Positions 23,271 through 36,054 of a stretch of 64,000 nt of DNA are shown in pieces; positions within the stretch are counted from its first letter, which is position 1; the number at the start of each line of letters is the position of its first letter. Under the pieces are notes generated by a model that worked only from the letters and a program-made list of their open reading frames with translations, was not told the DNA's origin and searched no databases. Source of the stretch: Trametopsis cervina (lineage: Eukaryota > Basidiomycota > Agaricomycetes > Polyporales > Irpicaceae); NCBI GenBank assembly GCA_022385755.1, contig MU278354.1, positions 946,805 to 1,010,804 on the forward strand. The letters run 5' to 3'. The position numbers and the translations under genes were made by a program.

Positions 23271-26200
23271 ATGAGCGTATTCGAAGCAGATATTGCGGAA
23301 GAAATCCGTGAAGCTCTTCCCGGTACAGATGAGATTGTAGTGCAGTATCTCGCGGGCTATCTTATGGATCTGGACGATGCTGCTGAGGATGAAGATGTCT
23401 TGCAAGTAACACGCACCATATTGGAATCAGCGACACCTTCTTCATCCCGCTCGAGTGGTCATGCTCAACTCGACAAGCTCATTGAGAAACTCGGCGAAAT
23501 GCTTGAGGACCCCCTACGGAAACGCGCTGAGAGGAACAAGGCGGGCACAACGAATGGCTTGGTTAGGTTGGATAAAGTCATGGACATGAGCAAGGCAGCT
23601 GTAATGAGCAACACCATTGCATTTGGAGGAGAAGGTGTTGATCTAGAAAGTATCAACAAGGGAAAGTGCGTCCGTAGCCTTCCGGGTTCGGCGGGCACAT
23701 ATTAACCTGTAATGTCAGGGCATCTCGAGTTGACATGAAGAAGCTGGAAAAGCAAGAGGCAAAACTAAGGGTTCGTCAATAATTCTTGAACTCTACTGTA
23801 ATGTTGAAGATTTAGCTTGTCAGGCTAAGATCGAGAAACGGTCTCGTCGTGATTTATATGAAGGGTCTAAACTGCTTGATCAGCACAAGAAGCAGGTATG
23901 TGTATGCATTCTGTTCACCAGGCCGCGACGCTCATATCTTTTATAGCAAACATATGAGGAAATGTTCATGAAAATCAATCCTCTCGATGCTGGTGCTGCG
24001 TCAAAGAACAAGTCGAAGGATATTCATCTGCCGACCATTGATGTCAACTTTGGTTCCAATCGTATCCTGTGAGTCCCAGCCAGATCGTCATTTTGAGTTT
24101 TAGCCATTTACTAATATTGCTCAGGTCTGGCGCATCTCTTACGCTCGCACACGGTCGTCGCTATGGTCTCATTGGTCGTAACGGTGTCGGAAAGTCTACA
24201 CTCCTTCGTCACATCGCCATGCGAGACGTTCCCATCCCTTCGCACATTACGATCCTTTTCGTGGAACAAGAAGTGAGTGTTATTTTTGGGTCTATCAAAG
24301 CTGTCTAACGGTCCCCGAGATTGTTGGAGACGACACTCTCGCTATCGATTCAGTACTCAAGGCTGATGTCTGGCGTGATCATCTGCTGCGAGAAGAGGCT
24401 ACTCTTAACGCCAGATTACAAGAGTTGGAAGCAGAGAATGACGAGAAGAGGTTCGACGACGCAAGAGAGGAGGCTCAGACTCGACTCGCTGAGGTCCATG
24501 CTCGCTTGGCTGAAATGGAAGCTGAGAGTGGGCCTGCGCGTGCAGCTGCTCTTCTTGCCGGTGAGAGCGGTTATTTTCTTTGCAAGAGGATGCGTACTGA
24601 GAGCAACCTCCAGGTCTTGGATTCAGCGAAGCCGATCAGTCACGACAGACCAAGTCGTTCTCCGGAGGATGGCGTATGCGTCTCGCTCTTGCTCGTGCTC
24701 TCTTTGTCAAGGTAAGGTTGAATTTATGAGGGTTATTTACTACAAATACTTACCCTGCGCAGCCCGCCCTTCTACTTCTCGATGAGCCTTCTAACCACAG
24801 TGCGTACATAACCTCCCGCGTTCAACTATCGTTATTAACTGTTATCACAGTCGATTTGAACGCTTTGGCGTGGCTTGAAGATTATCTGCAGACATGGTCG
24901 GGTACCCTTCTTGTCGTGTGAGTCGACATCTGGTTCACGTAGATAACTGAGCGCTGACGGAATACATCGCTACCTAGTTCTCACGATCGTGCATTCTTGT
25001 GAGTTGTATCTTGGCCTGCACTGCACTGATATTCACCTCGTTGCAGAGACGCTGTAGCTACTGATATCATCCACATGCATTCCGCACGGCTTGACTACTA
25101 CAAGGGGTATGGGTTATATCTTCCTACTGCCTCCTGGATACTCATACATGTGATACAGCAATTTCACCCAGTTCTACTCGACCAAGACTGAACGCGACAG
25201 AAACTTGCGCAAGGAGTATGACGCACAAATGGAGTATCGCAAACATTTGCAGGCCTTCATCGATAGGTGGAGGTACAACGCCAACCGTGCTGCGCAAGCA
25301 CAGTCCAAGATCAAAATTCTCGAGAAGGTCGGTGATTCTCTCGCTTTCTATCCTTCGCAATGATCTTAACCATGCGAAACAGCTCCCCGAGCTTACGCCA
25401 CCGGAAGTGGATGAGACAGAAACATTCAAGTTCCCTGAGACGGAGAAGATCTCGCCTCCTTTGCTGCAGCTCAACGAAGCTACGTTCGGGTACACACCTG
25501 ACAGGATCCTCCTGAAGGGGATAAACTTCGACGTTGGTCTTGATTCTCGCCTTGCGATCGTTGGACCTAACGGTGCCGGAAAGTCTACACTGTGAGTATA
25601 TGTCAGCTGAGCAGACGCAGCGTATTGACAACAAAATATGCAGCATCAAATTGTTGATCGGTGACGTGAAACCTCTGGCTGGACATGTAACGCAGAACGG
25701 CCGTTTGAGGATGTGAGTTTGATTGTCTTATGATGCTCAGCAAGCAGCCTTACTAATCGTTGCCTCGCAGTGGATACTTCGCGCAGCACCACGTCGATAA
25801 TCTCATACCATCTATGAGCCCTGTGCAATTCCTAGCGAGCAAATTCCCAGGAAAGACTGAACAAGAGTACCGCTCGCACTTGGGTAACTTCCAGATCAGC
25901 GGCATGACAGGGTGCGTGGCCTATCAGTTTAGAAGTTAACCTCGCTCAACCCTCCGTCATCAGTTTGCAGCTCATCGGAACACTCAGTGGTGGTCAGAAG
26001 TCTCGTGTGGCATTCGCCGTGTTGAGTTTGCAGAGGCCGCATGTCCTCCTACTCGATGAGGTCCGTGCAGCTTTCACCTTATAAACTAATGATACTAAGA
26101 GCTATTGTCCGTTTAGCCTACTAACCACTTGGATATTGAGGTACGCTCGCACTCTATAGACGATTGCTAGTCTGTCTTAATTGTAACTTGTACAGGGTTT

Positions 26201-26489
26201 GGACGCGCTGATGTCCGCACTGAGCACCTGGAATGGTGGTGTAATCGTCATTTCTCACGACGAGCGGTTCATTACAACGGTGGCGAAAGAAGTATGTTGC
26301 CTTAGCTCTACTGTGTCTGGCATCGGCTGATTTTGTTCTAGCTCTGGGTATGTGCTGACAGCACGGTCACGCAATTTAAGGGCGACGTACAGGCATACAA
26401 GGCAAGTGCCTCGTTTCCGTTCCCCATTGTTGTCGGCTCAACCATCTTCACAGAGTCTCATCGTCAGCAACGTCAAAGCCAAGCCTTAG
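23271..26489 (+). CDS. GCN20: GCN20-type ABCF ATPase
   Basis: Gcn20 binds Gcn1 on ribosomes and helps activate the kinase Gcn2 during amino-acid starvation. The model has 20 exons and 737 residues: 23271-23665, 23719-23770, 23824-23895, 23947-24068, 24125-24272, 24320-24560, 24614-24711, 24763-24799, 24851-24917, 24978-24998, 25047-25106, 25159-25327, 25383-25591, 25644-25712, 25771-25911, 25964-26060, 26117-26140, 26196-26291, 26342-26401 and 26454-26489. The N-terminal region (YLAGYLMD) is Gcn20-like. ABC domain 1: GRNGVGKST (Walker A), SFSGGW (signature), [12 protein letters not shown] (Walker B). ABC domain 2: [33 protein letters not shown]. There are no transmembrane segments, as expected for ABCF. 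The last intron (26402-26453) starts with GC rather than GT. Length is close to yeast Gcn20. Confidence 0.93.
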
Positions 26490-26754
26490 TGCTGCTTGCG
26501 AGATGTAAAATTGAGCGTGGATCTGTGATTTCGTTGCCCTCGGTCTGTTGTATTATCAGATGTACTAGTACACCACTACCAAAATGCACAATCGCGTTCT
26601 ACAAGTGTGTCACACCTATGTACTATTGGAAGCTGCGTGCTATAACTCTAACCGTGTAAGTGACTTCTACAGCTAATCTTGTAACCCTCTACGAAAGGAC
26701 GGATCCTCCAGTCTATGCAATGTCAGAATGTCTAACCCAGCCTAATTACTAAAC

Positions 26755-28005
26755 CTAAACCCAAGAAATAATGTAATGAATGTACTCTATTTCCCTTCGC
26801 GCGTCTGACCAAACAGAATCTTCACACAAGATGAGTTCTTTAGCCGTTATGGCGAGCGTCCGCGCTGCCACGTTAGATGCGTCGTTCGGAGGGGAGTCCC
26901 ATCCCGCCCGGACAGACGGCGCGAAAGGGAAAACTGTCTCGACTGTGTCCGATTCTACTGTATGTGTCTGGCGGAAGGGGATGACCAGATGGAAGCGGGG
27001 GTAGATGACTGGATTTGCGTCGGGAGATGAAGGAGGGAGAGAAATGAGAGAGTCCAGTGACGGCTTCCGCAGGAATTTCTCCACGCATGTCTTGATCCAC
27101 CTGGCGTGATCAATTTCATAAATAATGTCCGCGCCGTAGATCACGTCAAATTGCTGCTCGAAGGGAGGTACCAGTGGATTGGGAGGGTTGGACCAGTCGA
27201 GGTAGTGTGACGAGATAGTGATGTCCCCGGTAGTGAGTGCAATAAAGTTTTCTGCCACGTTATTCGCCAGATTGCGCAGGACAGAAGGTTGGAAGTCGGT
27301 TAAAACCACTTGAGCGGTCGATCCCCATGACTCTATGAGTTTTGCGGCCGTCAGTCCCACCAGGCCTGTGCCGGCACCAAGCTCCAATATCCTCGGCTGT
27401 TTTCCAGTATGTGCTGTTAGGCCAAAGTCCAGAGGCGTTTGAACGATCATATCTGCAAGTAGACATGCCCCACCCCAAGTCTGGGCTCCCATGGAGGAAT
27501 AGTCTTGATTGTCCAAAGAAAGATCGTTTATCCTTACTTTGATATCCGAATACTCAATGTATGACGCATTGGAAAACACGAAGACTCGCTGTCGGTTTCC
27601 AGCGGACGCCGCGCCCGCACAGATTGCGAGAAGGCTCGCGGCATCCTGGGCGGCCAAATCCATTTCTGCGCTCGGATCTTCGAGGAGAGTGGCCTGAGAT
27701 ACAAGGGCGGTCAGCCACCGGACGGCATATGCTCGTTCGAAAGGATCAGCTCGGACCGCACTCAAGTCAATGTCTGTGCGAGACTTGAGGGTAGCAAGAC
27801 GACGGCGAGGTGATCGTGGCGATCCGGGACGAGTGTAAGTATTCAAAGGGCATATTCTACGGTCCAGAATATGGCTACCACGGATCTCTGGATTGTATAC
27901 AAGGCCAAGATAATGTATTGCTTGAAGCAAATCAGGGACGGGACTGGATTTGATCGTTCGTATTGAAGGAAGCTGGGCCGTGGGAGGACCCAAGACTACG
28001 GTCAT
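26755..28005 (-). CDS. Family-16 (METTL21/EEF2KMT-like) protein methyltransferase
   Basis: A single exon encodes 416 residues. The Rossmann core of a seven-beta-strand SAM-dependent methyltransferase is clear: GAQTWGGACLLADMI (173-187, the pre-motif with W that precedes motif I in family 16), ILELGAGTGLVGLTAA (206-221, motif I) and VVLTDFQPSVLRNLANN (233-249, acidic motif II). DVIYGADIIYE follows and takes the place of the (D/E)xxY post-II motif that faces the substrate lysine in this family. An N-terminal extension of about 170 residues resembles the FAM86/EEF2KMT layout, so elongation factor 2 is a possible substrate, but that is inference. Homologous nicotinamide or small-molecule methyltransferases are alternatives. 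The gene converges on GCN20 with 265 bases between the stops. Confidence 0.85.
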   Translation of the reverse strand: MTVVLGPPTAQLPSIRTIKSSPVPDLLQAIHYLGLVYNPEIRGSHILDRRICPLNTYTRPGSPRSPRRRLATLKSRTDIDLSAVRADPFERAYAVRWLTALVSQATLLEDPSAEMDLAAQDAASLLAICAGAASAGNRQRVFVFSNASYIEYSDIKVRINDLSLDNQDYSSMGAQTWGGACLLADMIVQTPLDFGLTAHTGKQPRILELGAGTGLVGLTAAKLIESWGSTAQVVLTDFQPSVLRNLANNVAENFIALTTGDITISSHYLDWSNPPNPLVPPFEQQFDVIYGADIIYEIDHARWIKTCVEKFLRKPSLDSLISLPPSSPDANPVIYPRFHLVIPFRQTHTVESDTVETVFPFAPSVRAGWDSPPNDASNVAARTLAITAKELILCEDSVWSDARREIEYIHYIISWV

Positions 28006-28882
28006 CTGCTATATTCAATGATAAACTCTAATCAGACACCGAGGCGTATACTGAAGCAACCATGATGTTTACTCACCTAGGCTAACCGTACAGATTGGCT
28101 TGGAAAGCAGAACAAGGTTTGTGTGAGTCTTAGCAGTGCATATTAGAAACGGAAGTTTTTGCTAAACGCGGACAAGCAGTATGTGACGGACAGCGTCACA
28201 CATTCTATCGCGCCAATAACATTATACTGTACCGGAGTAGGCAGGAGGTAATATTGTAATGCGGTGGAGATGTTTAGTTGGAGGCGAACGGCGTTTCTGT
28301 CCGAATATTTGAGCTTTACGACGCACGTATATGGCAGCGTTTTAGAAGGATCTTGCGTAGGCGCTAGTATCCTGTTCGGAATACAAGCGCTCAGTAACGT
28401 TCTCCTGCCACCATCATCGAGGGCTACAAAAATCTGGGTAAAAAAAGTTGAGAGAAGTTCTGTAATATGCCGCAATATACGTCTATGTTTATAACGAGGC
28501 GCATATTGCTACATGTGGTGGACACAAATATCGAACCGACTTGCCCATTCTACAAGCGCCCGTGGTCGAAGCGACCTGTCGTATATAACTTTACGTACCG
28601 CGAACGATATCCGCTGGCACACCTTCGGTAGTGCATGTTACTACAAAACGCGCGCTCCAGGGTAACCATATCTCTTATTACATTTGCATAAAAGCTCACC
28701 TACAGGAAATATAGCTGTTATGGAGCTCTAGTCGTCACGTGGCCTTCTTCGCACGACGCGTCTGGGCGCTGTCTCACACGCGACCTGTTGAGCGACCAAC
28801 AACATCCCGGCTGTGTGCCAATCTACTGCAGCAGCACGTACAACCCAAGACATCACGCACGAGGGACTACACAAGTAGAGCG
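28006..28882. other. Divergent region upstream of methyltransferase and TOP2
   Basis: About 880 bases between the ATGs of the methyltransferase (-) and topoisomerase II (+). It is AT-richer than its surroundings. Short open frames at 28143-28475 (-) and 28264-28494 (+) overlap each other and lack motifs. An in-frame Met at 28739 would extend TOP2 by 48 residues. Confidence 0.45.
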
Positions 28883-31800
28883 ATGAGCGAGTCCGAGTCC
28901 GAGGTCTTTGACCTTGAAGTCTCTGGTTCAGAGTCTGAAGACTATGCCCCTGCGCCGAAGAAGAACGCGAAGGCCGCACCCAAGAAAACCGCGTCGAAAC
29001 CTGCGGCAAAGCCTGCCGCTAAACCTGCCGCCAAAGTAGCGAAGGTCACCAAGAAGAAGAGCGTGTCCAACAAGGAGAACGATGCCAGCGACGTCGAGTC
29101 TGACTCTGATTCTGACGCTGCTCCTGGACCAAGTAGTAGGCCTGCCGCCTCGAAGAAGAAGACCGCGTCTGAGACATACACGAAGGTAAGCATTTATGTG
29201 ACCTCTCCTAAGCGTTTGAATGACGCGTCGAAAATCACGTATTGACTGCTGTATAGCTCACACAACTCGAGCATATCTTGAAACGACCGGATTCGTACAT
29301 TGGAAGTGTGGAGAAACTAACTCAACCCATGTGGATCTGGGACTCGGAGAATAAGAGGATGGTCAATCGAGAGATCACGTATGTACCCGGCTTCTTCAAG
29401 ATTGTGGACGAAATTTTAGTCAATGCCGCTGATAACAAGGTGAGAGGCTTCTGCGTCTTGTCATCCCTCCCAGGCTAACTGTATTACCAGATCAACGACC
29501 CTAACATGGACACCGTTAAAGTTACCATTAATACAGACGAGAACACCATCTCTGTATACAATAACGGTCGTGGTATCCCTATCGAGATGCACTCGCGCGA
29601 GAAAATCTACATCCCGGAGCTCATCTTCGGTCACCTATTGTCATCCAGTAACTACGATGACGACGAGAAGAAGCTCACCGGTGGACGTAACGGATACGGT
29701 GCCAAGCTCGCCAACATCTACTCAACGGAGTTCACTGTCGACACTGCCGACAAGAACACTCAGCAGCGATATGTGCAGACATGGACGGATAACATGCAGA
29801 AGATGGGCAAGGCGAAGATCACGAAGAACGCGAGAGACGAGTACACTCGTGTTACTTTCAAACCCGACTTAAAACGTTTCGGCATGGATGCTATCGATGA
29901 CGATACTTTAGCATTGCTGCAGAAGCGTGTGTACGATCTGGCTGGTACGACCAAGAACGTGAAAGTGTTCTTGAACGACGAGCGCATCAAGATCAAAGGT
30001 TTCAAGCAGTACGTCGAAATGTATCTGAACTCGGCCGCGGAGAAGGCTGCAGAGGAATCTGGAGGTGCAGCGCAGGGCAAGCCATCCATGATTTACGAAT
30101 CTATCGGCGACCGCTGGGAGATCGCATTCGCGGTATCAGACGGGAACTTCCAGCACGTCGCCTTCGCTAATTCCATTGCCACCACGAAGGGTGGTACGCA
30201 CGTGACGACTATTGCCGACCAAGTCGCCAAGAATCTGTTAACCTGCATACAGAAGAAGAACAGAGGAGCGCAGGTCAAGCCTTCGCATATCAAGAGCCAT
30301 ATGTGGATTTTCGTGAATGCGCTGATCGAGAATCCCACTTTCGACAGTCAGACGAAGGAGACTCTCACGTTGCCGGCCAGCAAGTTCGGCACGAAACCTA
30401 CCTTGTCGGAGGAGTTTTTGAAGAAAGGTACGAGCATCTGCGCTCGTGTCTCCCTCGCTGCCGCCGACTGACTGTCTTTTAAGTGCAAAAGTCTTCTATC
30501 ATTGATGAGATTCTCAACTGGGCCAATCGTAAGGCCGACAAGGAACTCAAGAAGACCGACGGCAAAGGTCGCAATAGGTATGTCTGACATCATTTAGCGG
30601 GGAAAGTACTTACTCTATGTATCACAAGGCTGAAGGGTCTTCCGAAGTTGTCTGATGCCAACAACGCCGGTACCAAGAAAGCAGCAGATTGCACGCTGAT
30701 TCTCACTGAGGGTGACTCCGCCAAGTCTTTGGCTGTGGCTGGTCTGAGTGTCATTGGACGTGATAATTATGGTGTCTTCCCCCTTCGTGGTAAACTTCTG
30801 AACGTCCGAGATGCGAAGCACGACCAGATTATGAAGAACGAGGAGATTCAGAATATCAAGAAGATCCTCGGTCTGCAGCACAACAAAGACTACAGGGATA
30901 TCAAGGACCTCCGGTACGGTCAAGTCATGATCATGACGGATCAGGTACGTCCAACGACCCCTTAACGTAAGTCGGTTATTGAGGTCTGCCGTAGGATCAC
31001 GATGGTTCCCATATCAAAGGTCTTATCCTCAACTACCTCGATCACTTCTACCCCTCGCTCCTTAAGGTGCCGAAGTTCCTGGTAGAGTTCGTTACACCCA
31101 TCGTCAGAGTGAGTGCTATTACACTATTCTTCCCTGAATCGTCCTGATTTGGTTTTAGGTTACGAAAGGAAAGGAGAAGATTAACTTCTTCACTATCCCT
31201 GAATACGAACAGTGGCTAGAGGACACTCCCGACTCTCATAAGTGGAAGTCAAAGTACTACAAGGTAAATAAATCGCACTAAGTTTTCGACATGAGCAACC
31301 ATTGACACAAATTTCAAAGGGTTTGGGTACCAGCAAGGATGAGGACGCACGAGACTACTTTAGTGCTATGGGCAAGCACATGATCCCCTTCGGAACTGTA
31401 CAGGACGGCGAGCGTGAATTGATTGAGCTGGCCTTCAGCAAGAAGAAGGCTGACGAGCGCAAGGAATGGTTGCGCGGGCTTGAGGTATGTTTTCGCTAAG
31501 ACTAGGGAGACAGGAGCTGACAACAATACAGCCCGGCACTTTCCTCAACCATAACACGAGAGAAATATCAGTGACCGATTTCATCAACAAGGAACTCATT
31601 CTCTTCTCGTACGCCGATAACGTTCGATCCATCCCTTCCGTCGCGGACGGCCTGAAGCCTGGACAAAGGAAAGTCATTTGGGGTTGCTTCAAGCGGAAGC
31701 TGAGGAACGAGATTAAGGTCTGTCTGATTTAACCTGCTCAGTTTTGCGTCACTGATGCCCGGCTCTCAAGGTCGCCCAATTGGTGGGCTACATCTCTGAG

Positions 31801-34256
31801 AAAGCAGCCTACCACCACGGCGAGCAAAGCTTGATGATGACCATTGTCAATCTGGCTCAGGATTATATCGGAAGTAACAACATCAACTTGCTTATGCCGA
31901 ATGGACAATTCGGTACTCGTGATCAGGGCGGAAAAGACCATGCCTCTGCGAGGTACATTTTCACAGAACCTTCGCCCATGGCACGGGCGATCTTCCACCC
32001 AAGCGATGATCCACTCTTGAACTACCTGAAAGACGATGCAGTCGATATCGAGCCGGAATGGTACATGCCTGTCGTCCCTATGATTCTCATCAATGGTGCA
32101 GAGGGTATCGGCACAGGTGAGCCACAATCCACCACGCAGATTAAACGGGATATCTGATGAAGATGCAGGTTGGAGTACCAACGTTCCCTGTTACAACCCC
32201 GTCGATATTGTTGCTAATATCCGACGACTTATGGCTGGCGAGGAGCAGGAAGCTATGCTCCCTTGGTGGCGTGGCTTCAGGGGTACCATCAAGAAGGTTG
32301 CCGACCACAAGTACGATGTCACTGGTATCGTCAACAAGATCGATGACACCACAGTGGAAATTACCGAGCTTCCCATCCATAAGTGGACGCAGAACTACAA
32401 GATTGAGCTTGAGGGTATGATTGGCGAGAAAGGTGACGGTCCCGTAAAGGTCAGCATTCATATTGTTATTCCAACACACGATCTTACTGACACGGGACTC
32501 GTGAATAGGACTACAAAGAATATCACGACAATATGAACGTACACTTCGTTATCACTCTTGGAGAGAAGGACATGGAAAAGGCTGAAGCACAAGGCCTGCA
32601 CGAGTTCTTCAAGTTGACCGGAAAGATCAACACCGGTAATATGATCTGCTTCGACTTGGACGGCAAGATTAAGAAATACAACTCTCCGGAGGAAATCATC
32701 GAGGACTTCTATCCCGCCCGCCTGGCGTGGTATCAGAAGCGCAAGGTACGTGGCCTTTGCTGGACTCGCTGCGAATCCAATATACTGACATGACTATGCA
32801 GGATTACATGGCAGGACAGCTGCAGCTTGAGCTCGAGAGACTTTCCAACCAAGCTCGCTTCATTCAAATGATTGTGACAAAAGAGCTCAGTGTCTCAGGT
32901 CGCAAGAAAGTGGATATCGTGACTGAGCTGCGCAAGAGGGACTTCCGCCCCTTCCCGAAGGTCGTCAAAGCGAAGGTCGCGGGGGAGACGGAGGAGGTTG
33001 TAGAAGATGAAGACGAAGAAGATGAGGACAAGTTTGGTAAAGGTGCCAATGACTTCGACTATCTCTTAAACATGGCGATCTCCAGTCTCACGAAAGAGAA
33101 GGTGCGTCCGAGACTCGAGCTGAACTTTGCAGTATGCTCAAGAGATCCCGATACAGATTGAGAGACTGAGGAAGCAAGCAGCTGACAAGGAAGCTGAACT
33201 TCTGGCTCTGCTTGAGCTGAGTCCGATCCAAATGTGGAACACAGACCTCGACAAGTTCATTGAGGAGTGGGAGGTACGAATTGTTTGTCTTTGCGAGCCG
33301 TACTTTCCTCATCATGTCGCCCAGAACTCGTACGGAGACTGGGTGTCGAAGGCGATCGAACCTGGCCAAGTTGCAAAGAAGGGGAAGCGCAAACAAGCAA
33401 CTCTCGCAGTTATGATGCGCAAGAACGCGAAGAAAGCTGGATCCGATGACGAGGATGACGACTTCAAACCCACCAAGGGAGTACAGAAGCCAAAGAAGCC
33501 GGCGGACTCAAAGCCAGCCAAGAAACCAACAGCTATCGTACCGTCCAGTTCGAATATCAATGTGAAGAAGGACGATGATAGCGATGACGACGATGCGTAC
33601 CTCAAGCCTGCTCCCGCGGCGAAGAAAGCACCGGCCAAAAAAGCCCCCATTAAAGTAAAGGCTGACGAGGATTCTGACATCGAGATAATTGGATCGAAAC
33701 CAGCGGCCGGGCGGAAGAAGCCAGTCATTCCAGTCCAATCTGATTCTGAGGATGAGGTCATTGTACCCACCAAAGGGAAAGGCAAACAGACGGCTCTGAA
33801 GCGGAAGAGGTACGTCGATAATATCGGATGTGTACGTTTTGCTCATTCGCGTCCAGCCCTTCGAGCGAAAGTGACTCAGCAGGCGAGACGGTGCCGAAGC
33901 CCCCGAAGAAGAAGATAGTACAGAGCGATTCTGACGACGAACCCGTCGCAAAGCCCGCCAAAAAGGCCAACGGCAAGTCTGTCGCTGACTTCTTCGACAA
34001 GGTGCCTCCAACGAAGAAGCCGACTGCACGCAAAGCGTCAGGGACAACCCAAGCTTCGAAAGCAAAGGCTCCCGCTAAGAAGGCGACAGCCAAGAAGGCC
34101 GTGGCAAGTGACGACGATATCTCGATGGATGATGCTCCTCCTATACCCCAGCGCACGACCGCACCTAAGCGAGCTGCGAGGGCTGCCCCCAAGACTTATG
34201 TTGATATATCCGACGACGATGGCGAGAAGTCTGGATCTGACTTCGAAGATTCTTAA
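28883..34256 (+). CDS. TOP2: DNA topoisomerase II
   Basis: Top2 passes one DNA duplex through another and is needed to separate chromosomes. The 16-exon model (28883-29185, 29257-29439, 29491-30427, 30484-30577, 30629-30944, 30995-31108, 31159-31263, 31320-31484, 31532-31717, 31771-32116, 32169-32449, 32509-32745, 32802-33101, 33157-33273, 33325-33809, 33857-34256) gives 1,522 residues. After an acidic/Lys-Ala tail come the GHKL ATPase (ILVNAADNK, GGRNGYGAKLANIYS), the transducer (QTKETLTLP), the TOPRIM (TEGDSAKSLA and DQDHDGSHIKG), and the winged-helix region with the DNA-linking Tyr in SARYIFTEP, near residue 863. The coiled-coil gate follows. The last ~300 residues alternate acidic and Lys-rich blocks, normal for the divergent Top2 tail. 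The start at MSESESEVF was preferred to the upstream Met at 28739, whose extra residues look non-acidic and unrelated. Confidence 0.95.
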
Positions 34257-34479
34257 TATTCAATGTACTCATTATTATTGACCCATAGCTTTTTAACGCT
34301 GTTCCTGCATACTTCAATCTCCCCCACACAAATAGTGCATTCTTCCTGTTTTCGCATCGAGCATTGTTACCATTCACTGTACTTTCGTCGCACATGCATA
34401 TCCTAAGCGTCAGATTAACGAATCGTATTATACCATCGACGTATACAGAGAATTGGCCGAGGCGAGTAATTATGATATT

Positions 34480-36054
34480 CTAATCGTACTTGCGAGCCTT
34501 CTTCACTTCGGCGTAAGGGTCGGGTTTAGGCATGCGGCCGAAAACCGGTTCCTCAAGTTCTGAAAGGTGTATGTTGGCATAAGTATATTGCGCAGAGAGA
34601 TCACACAGTCATTGTGGAACTCACTCAAGGTTTCACGGTAGATCTCGGAGACAGTCGGGTCCCATTGTTCTCGCCACATATGTGCTCCGCCGCCTTTCGA
34701 CCCGTCAAGACCGAATTTCTGGGAGAAGGCACGGAGATCGAAGCCAAGTCGTTCGGCGTCAGTAATAGCAGGAACATCGATATGCTCTGCGGATTGTTGA
34801 GGGAGAAGAACAACAGCATATCGGTGATAAGGTGTTCCGCGTTGAGGATGAGGGGGGATGTAGGTAGTGTGTGTTGTGGGAAGAGTCAATTCCCTCGAAA
34901 GTGCATGAAGACTGATATTCGGTCTAAAATATGTCGGTGAGGGGTTTAAGTAGAATGAAGATACAACCTTCAACTTACTGCAACCAGTGGAGGTAAGGTC
35001 GGAATGACGAATTTGCAGTATCGGGTACGTCTGGGAGGATATCACTTAGCGAGGTGAGGTAGAAGTCAATACCGGTACGAACCGAGGTCCACCATTACCA
35101 GGGTGTATAAGCGTTGCTCAGGGTGGAATACCGTGACGTACAAGTGAGGCGGTTTGCGAGTCTGATGTCCTATGAGATGGTTGATGGCCTGACAAAGATC
35201 GAAACACACACACCTGTTCGGGGAGCAAGAAAACTCCTGGTTCGACTTTCTCAGGTTTGCGCCTAATACTACGCCTGCCACCGCTGAGAGGTGCTGCTGG
35301 GAAGTTGAGCCGGAGGTCTATTGACGGATGGAGGGAGGGAAGAAGGTCGGGCACCACATTCATTGTGTGTATACGTTCCATCTGTAAAATACTGAACATC
35401 TGTTCAAACGATTGATGCAGCCTAGAACGCACCAACAAATCGAGCTCGCCCTCCTCTCGCCATCGCTGTTCCAGTATACGTCGGTATACGGCTTTCGACA
35501 TATCCGCTGTATGATACGTTAGGGACATATGCAGGCATTAATTGAGAGGCTTACACACCCATGCCATTCCTCGCTTTCCATCGTACTGAAGGTAGATTAA
35601 TTGCGCTCTGCACCTCCAATATGGCTGCCTTTTCTGTTAGTTGAGCTTTCTCCTCAGGAGACAGCTCTTCTGATTTCAGCTGCGCCTGCAACGCTGCCAG
35701 TTCCACCTCGATATTATTCGCATCTTGCTTGATATATTTGAGAGCCAAGTCGTATACTGGCAATACTCCGCGACTGACGGGTCTCGAGTATTGTCGAGGA
35801 CGTTCCAGAGTGATAGAAGGACGCGACGTAAACTTTTTCCGCGAGTCAGTTTTGCTACTTGCTACCACATCTTCTGCAGAAGTAGTGCCACCGGGATTTT
35901 GAGTCGCTGCCTCTGTTGATGCCGCCTTTACAGACTGTGCTGGCGACGGTGGAGGTGGAGGCGGAGACGATGTTACAGTCGACTGGAGTGTAGCATTTCC
36001 GCGGGCAAGCAGCTGCACATACTGCCTGCTGTGCAGCTTTCGAAGAGTGAGCAT
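34480..36054 (-). CDS. MRPL35: Mitochondrial large-subunit ribosomal protein mL38 (yeast MRPL35)
   Basis: mL38 is a PEBP-fold protein of the mitochondrial 54S/39S subunit. Exons, reading down: 36054-35559, 35506-35214, 35161-35083, 35030-34979, 34923-34625 and 34559-34480; 432 residues. The N-terminus MLTLRKLHSRQYVQLLARG is basic and suits a mitochondrial presequence. A Met 11 codons upstream (36087) is in frame but adds residues that spoil it. A helical region (YIKQDANNIEVELAALQAQL) precedes SKAVYRRILEQRWREEGELDLL. The PEBP-like part contains YTLVMVDLDVPD, YLHWLQPNISL, THTTYIPPHPQRGTPYHRY and DLRAFSQKFGL. The end is EPVFGRMPKPDPYAEVKK. The PEBP signature with the RYAVVLLPQ strand and the long N-terminal helix is characteristic of mL38 rather than of cytosolic PEBP. 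Confidence 0.88.

Noticed and set aside
28739..28882. N-terminal extension of topoisomerase II from an upstream Met.
   Set aside because: The added residues are unlike the acidic start typical of the protein and look like 5' leader; an alternative mitochondrial form cannot be excluded.
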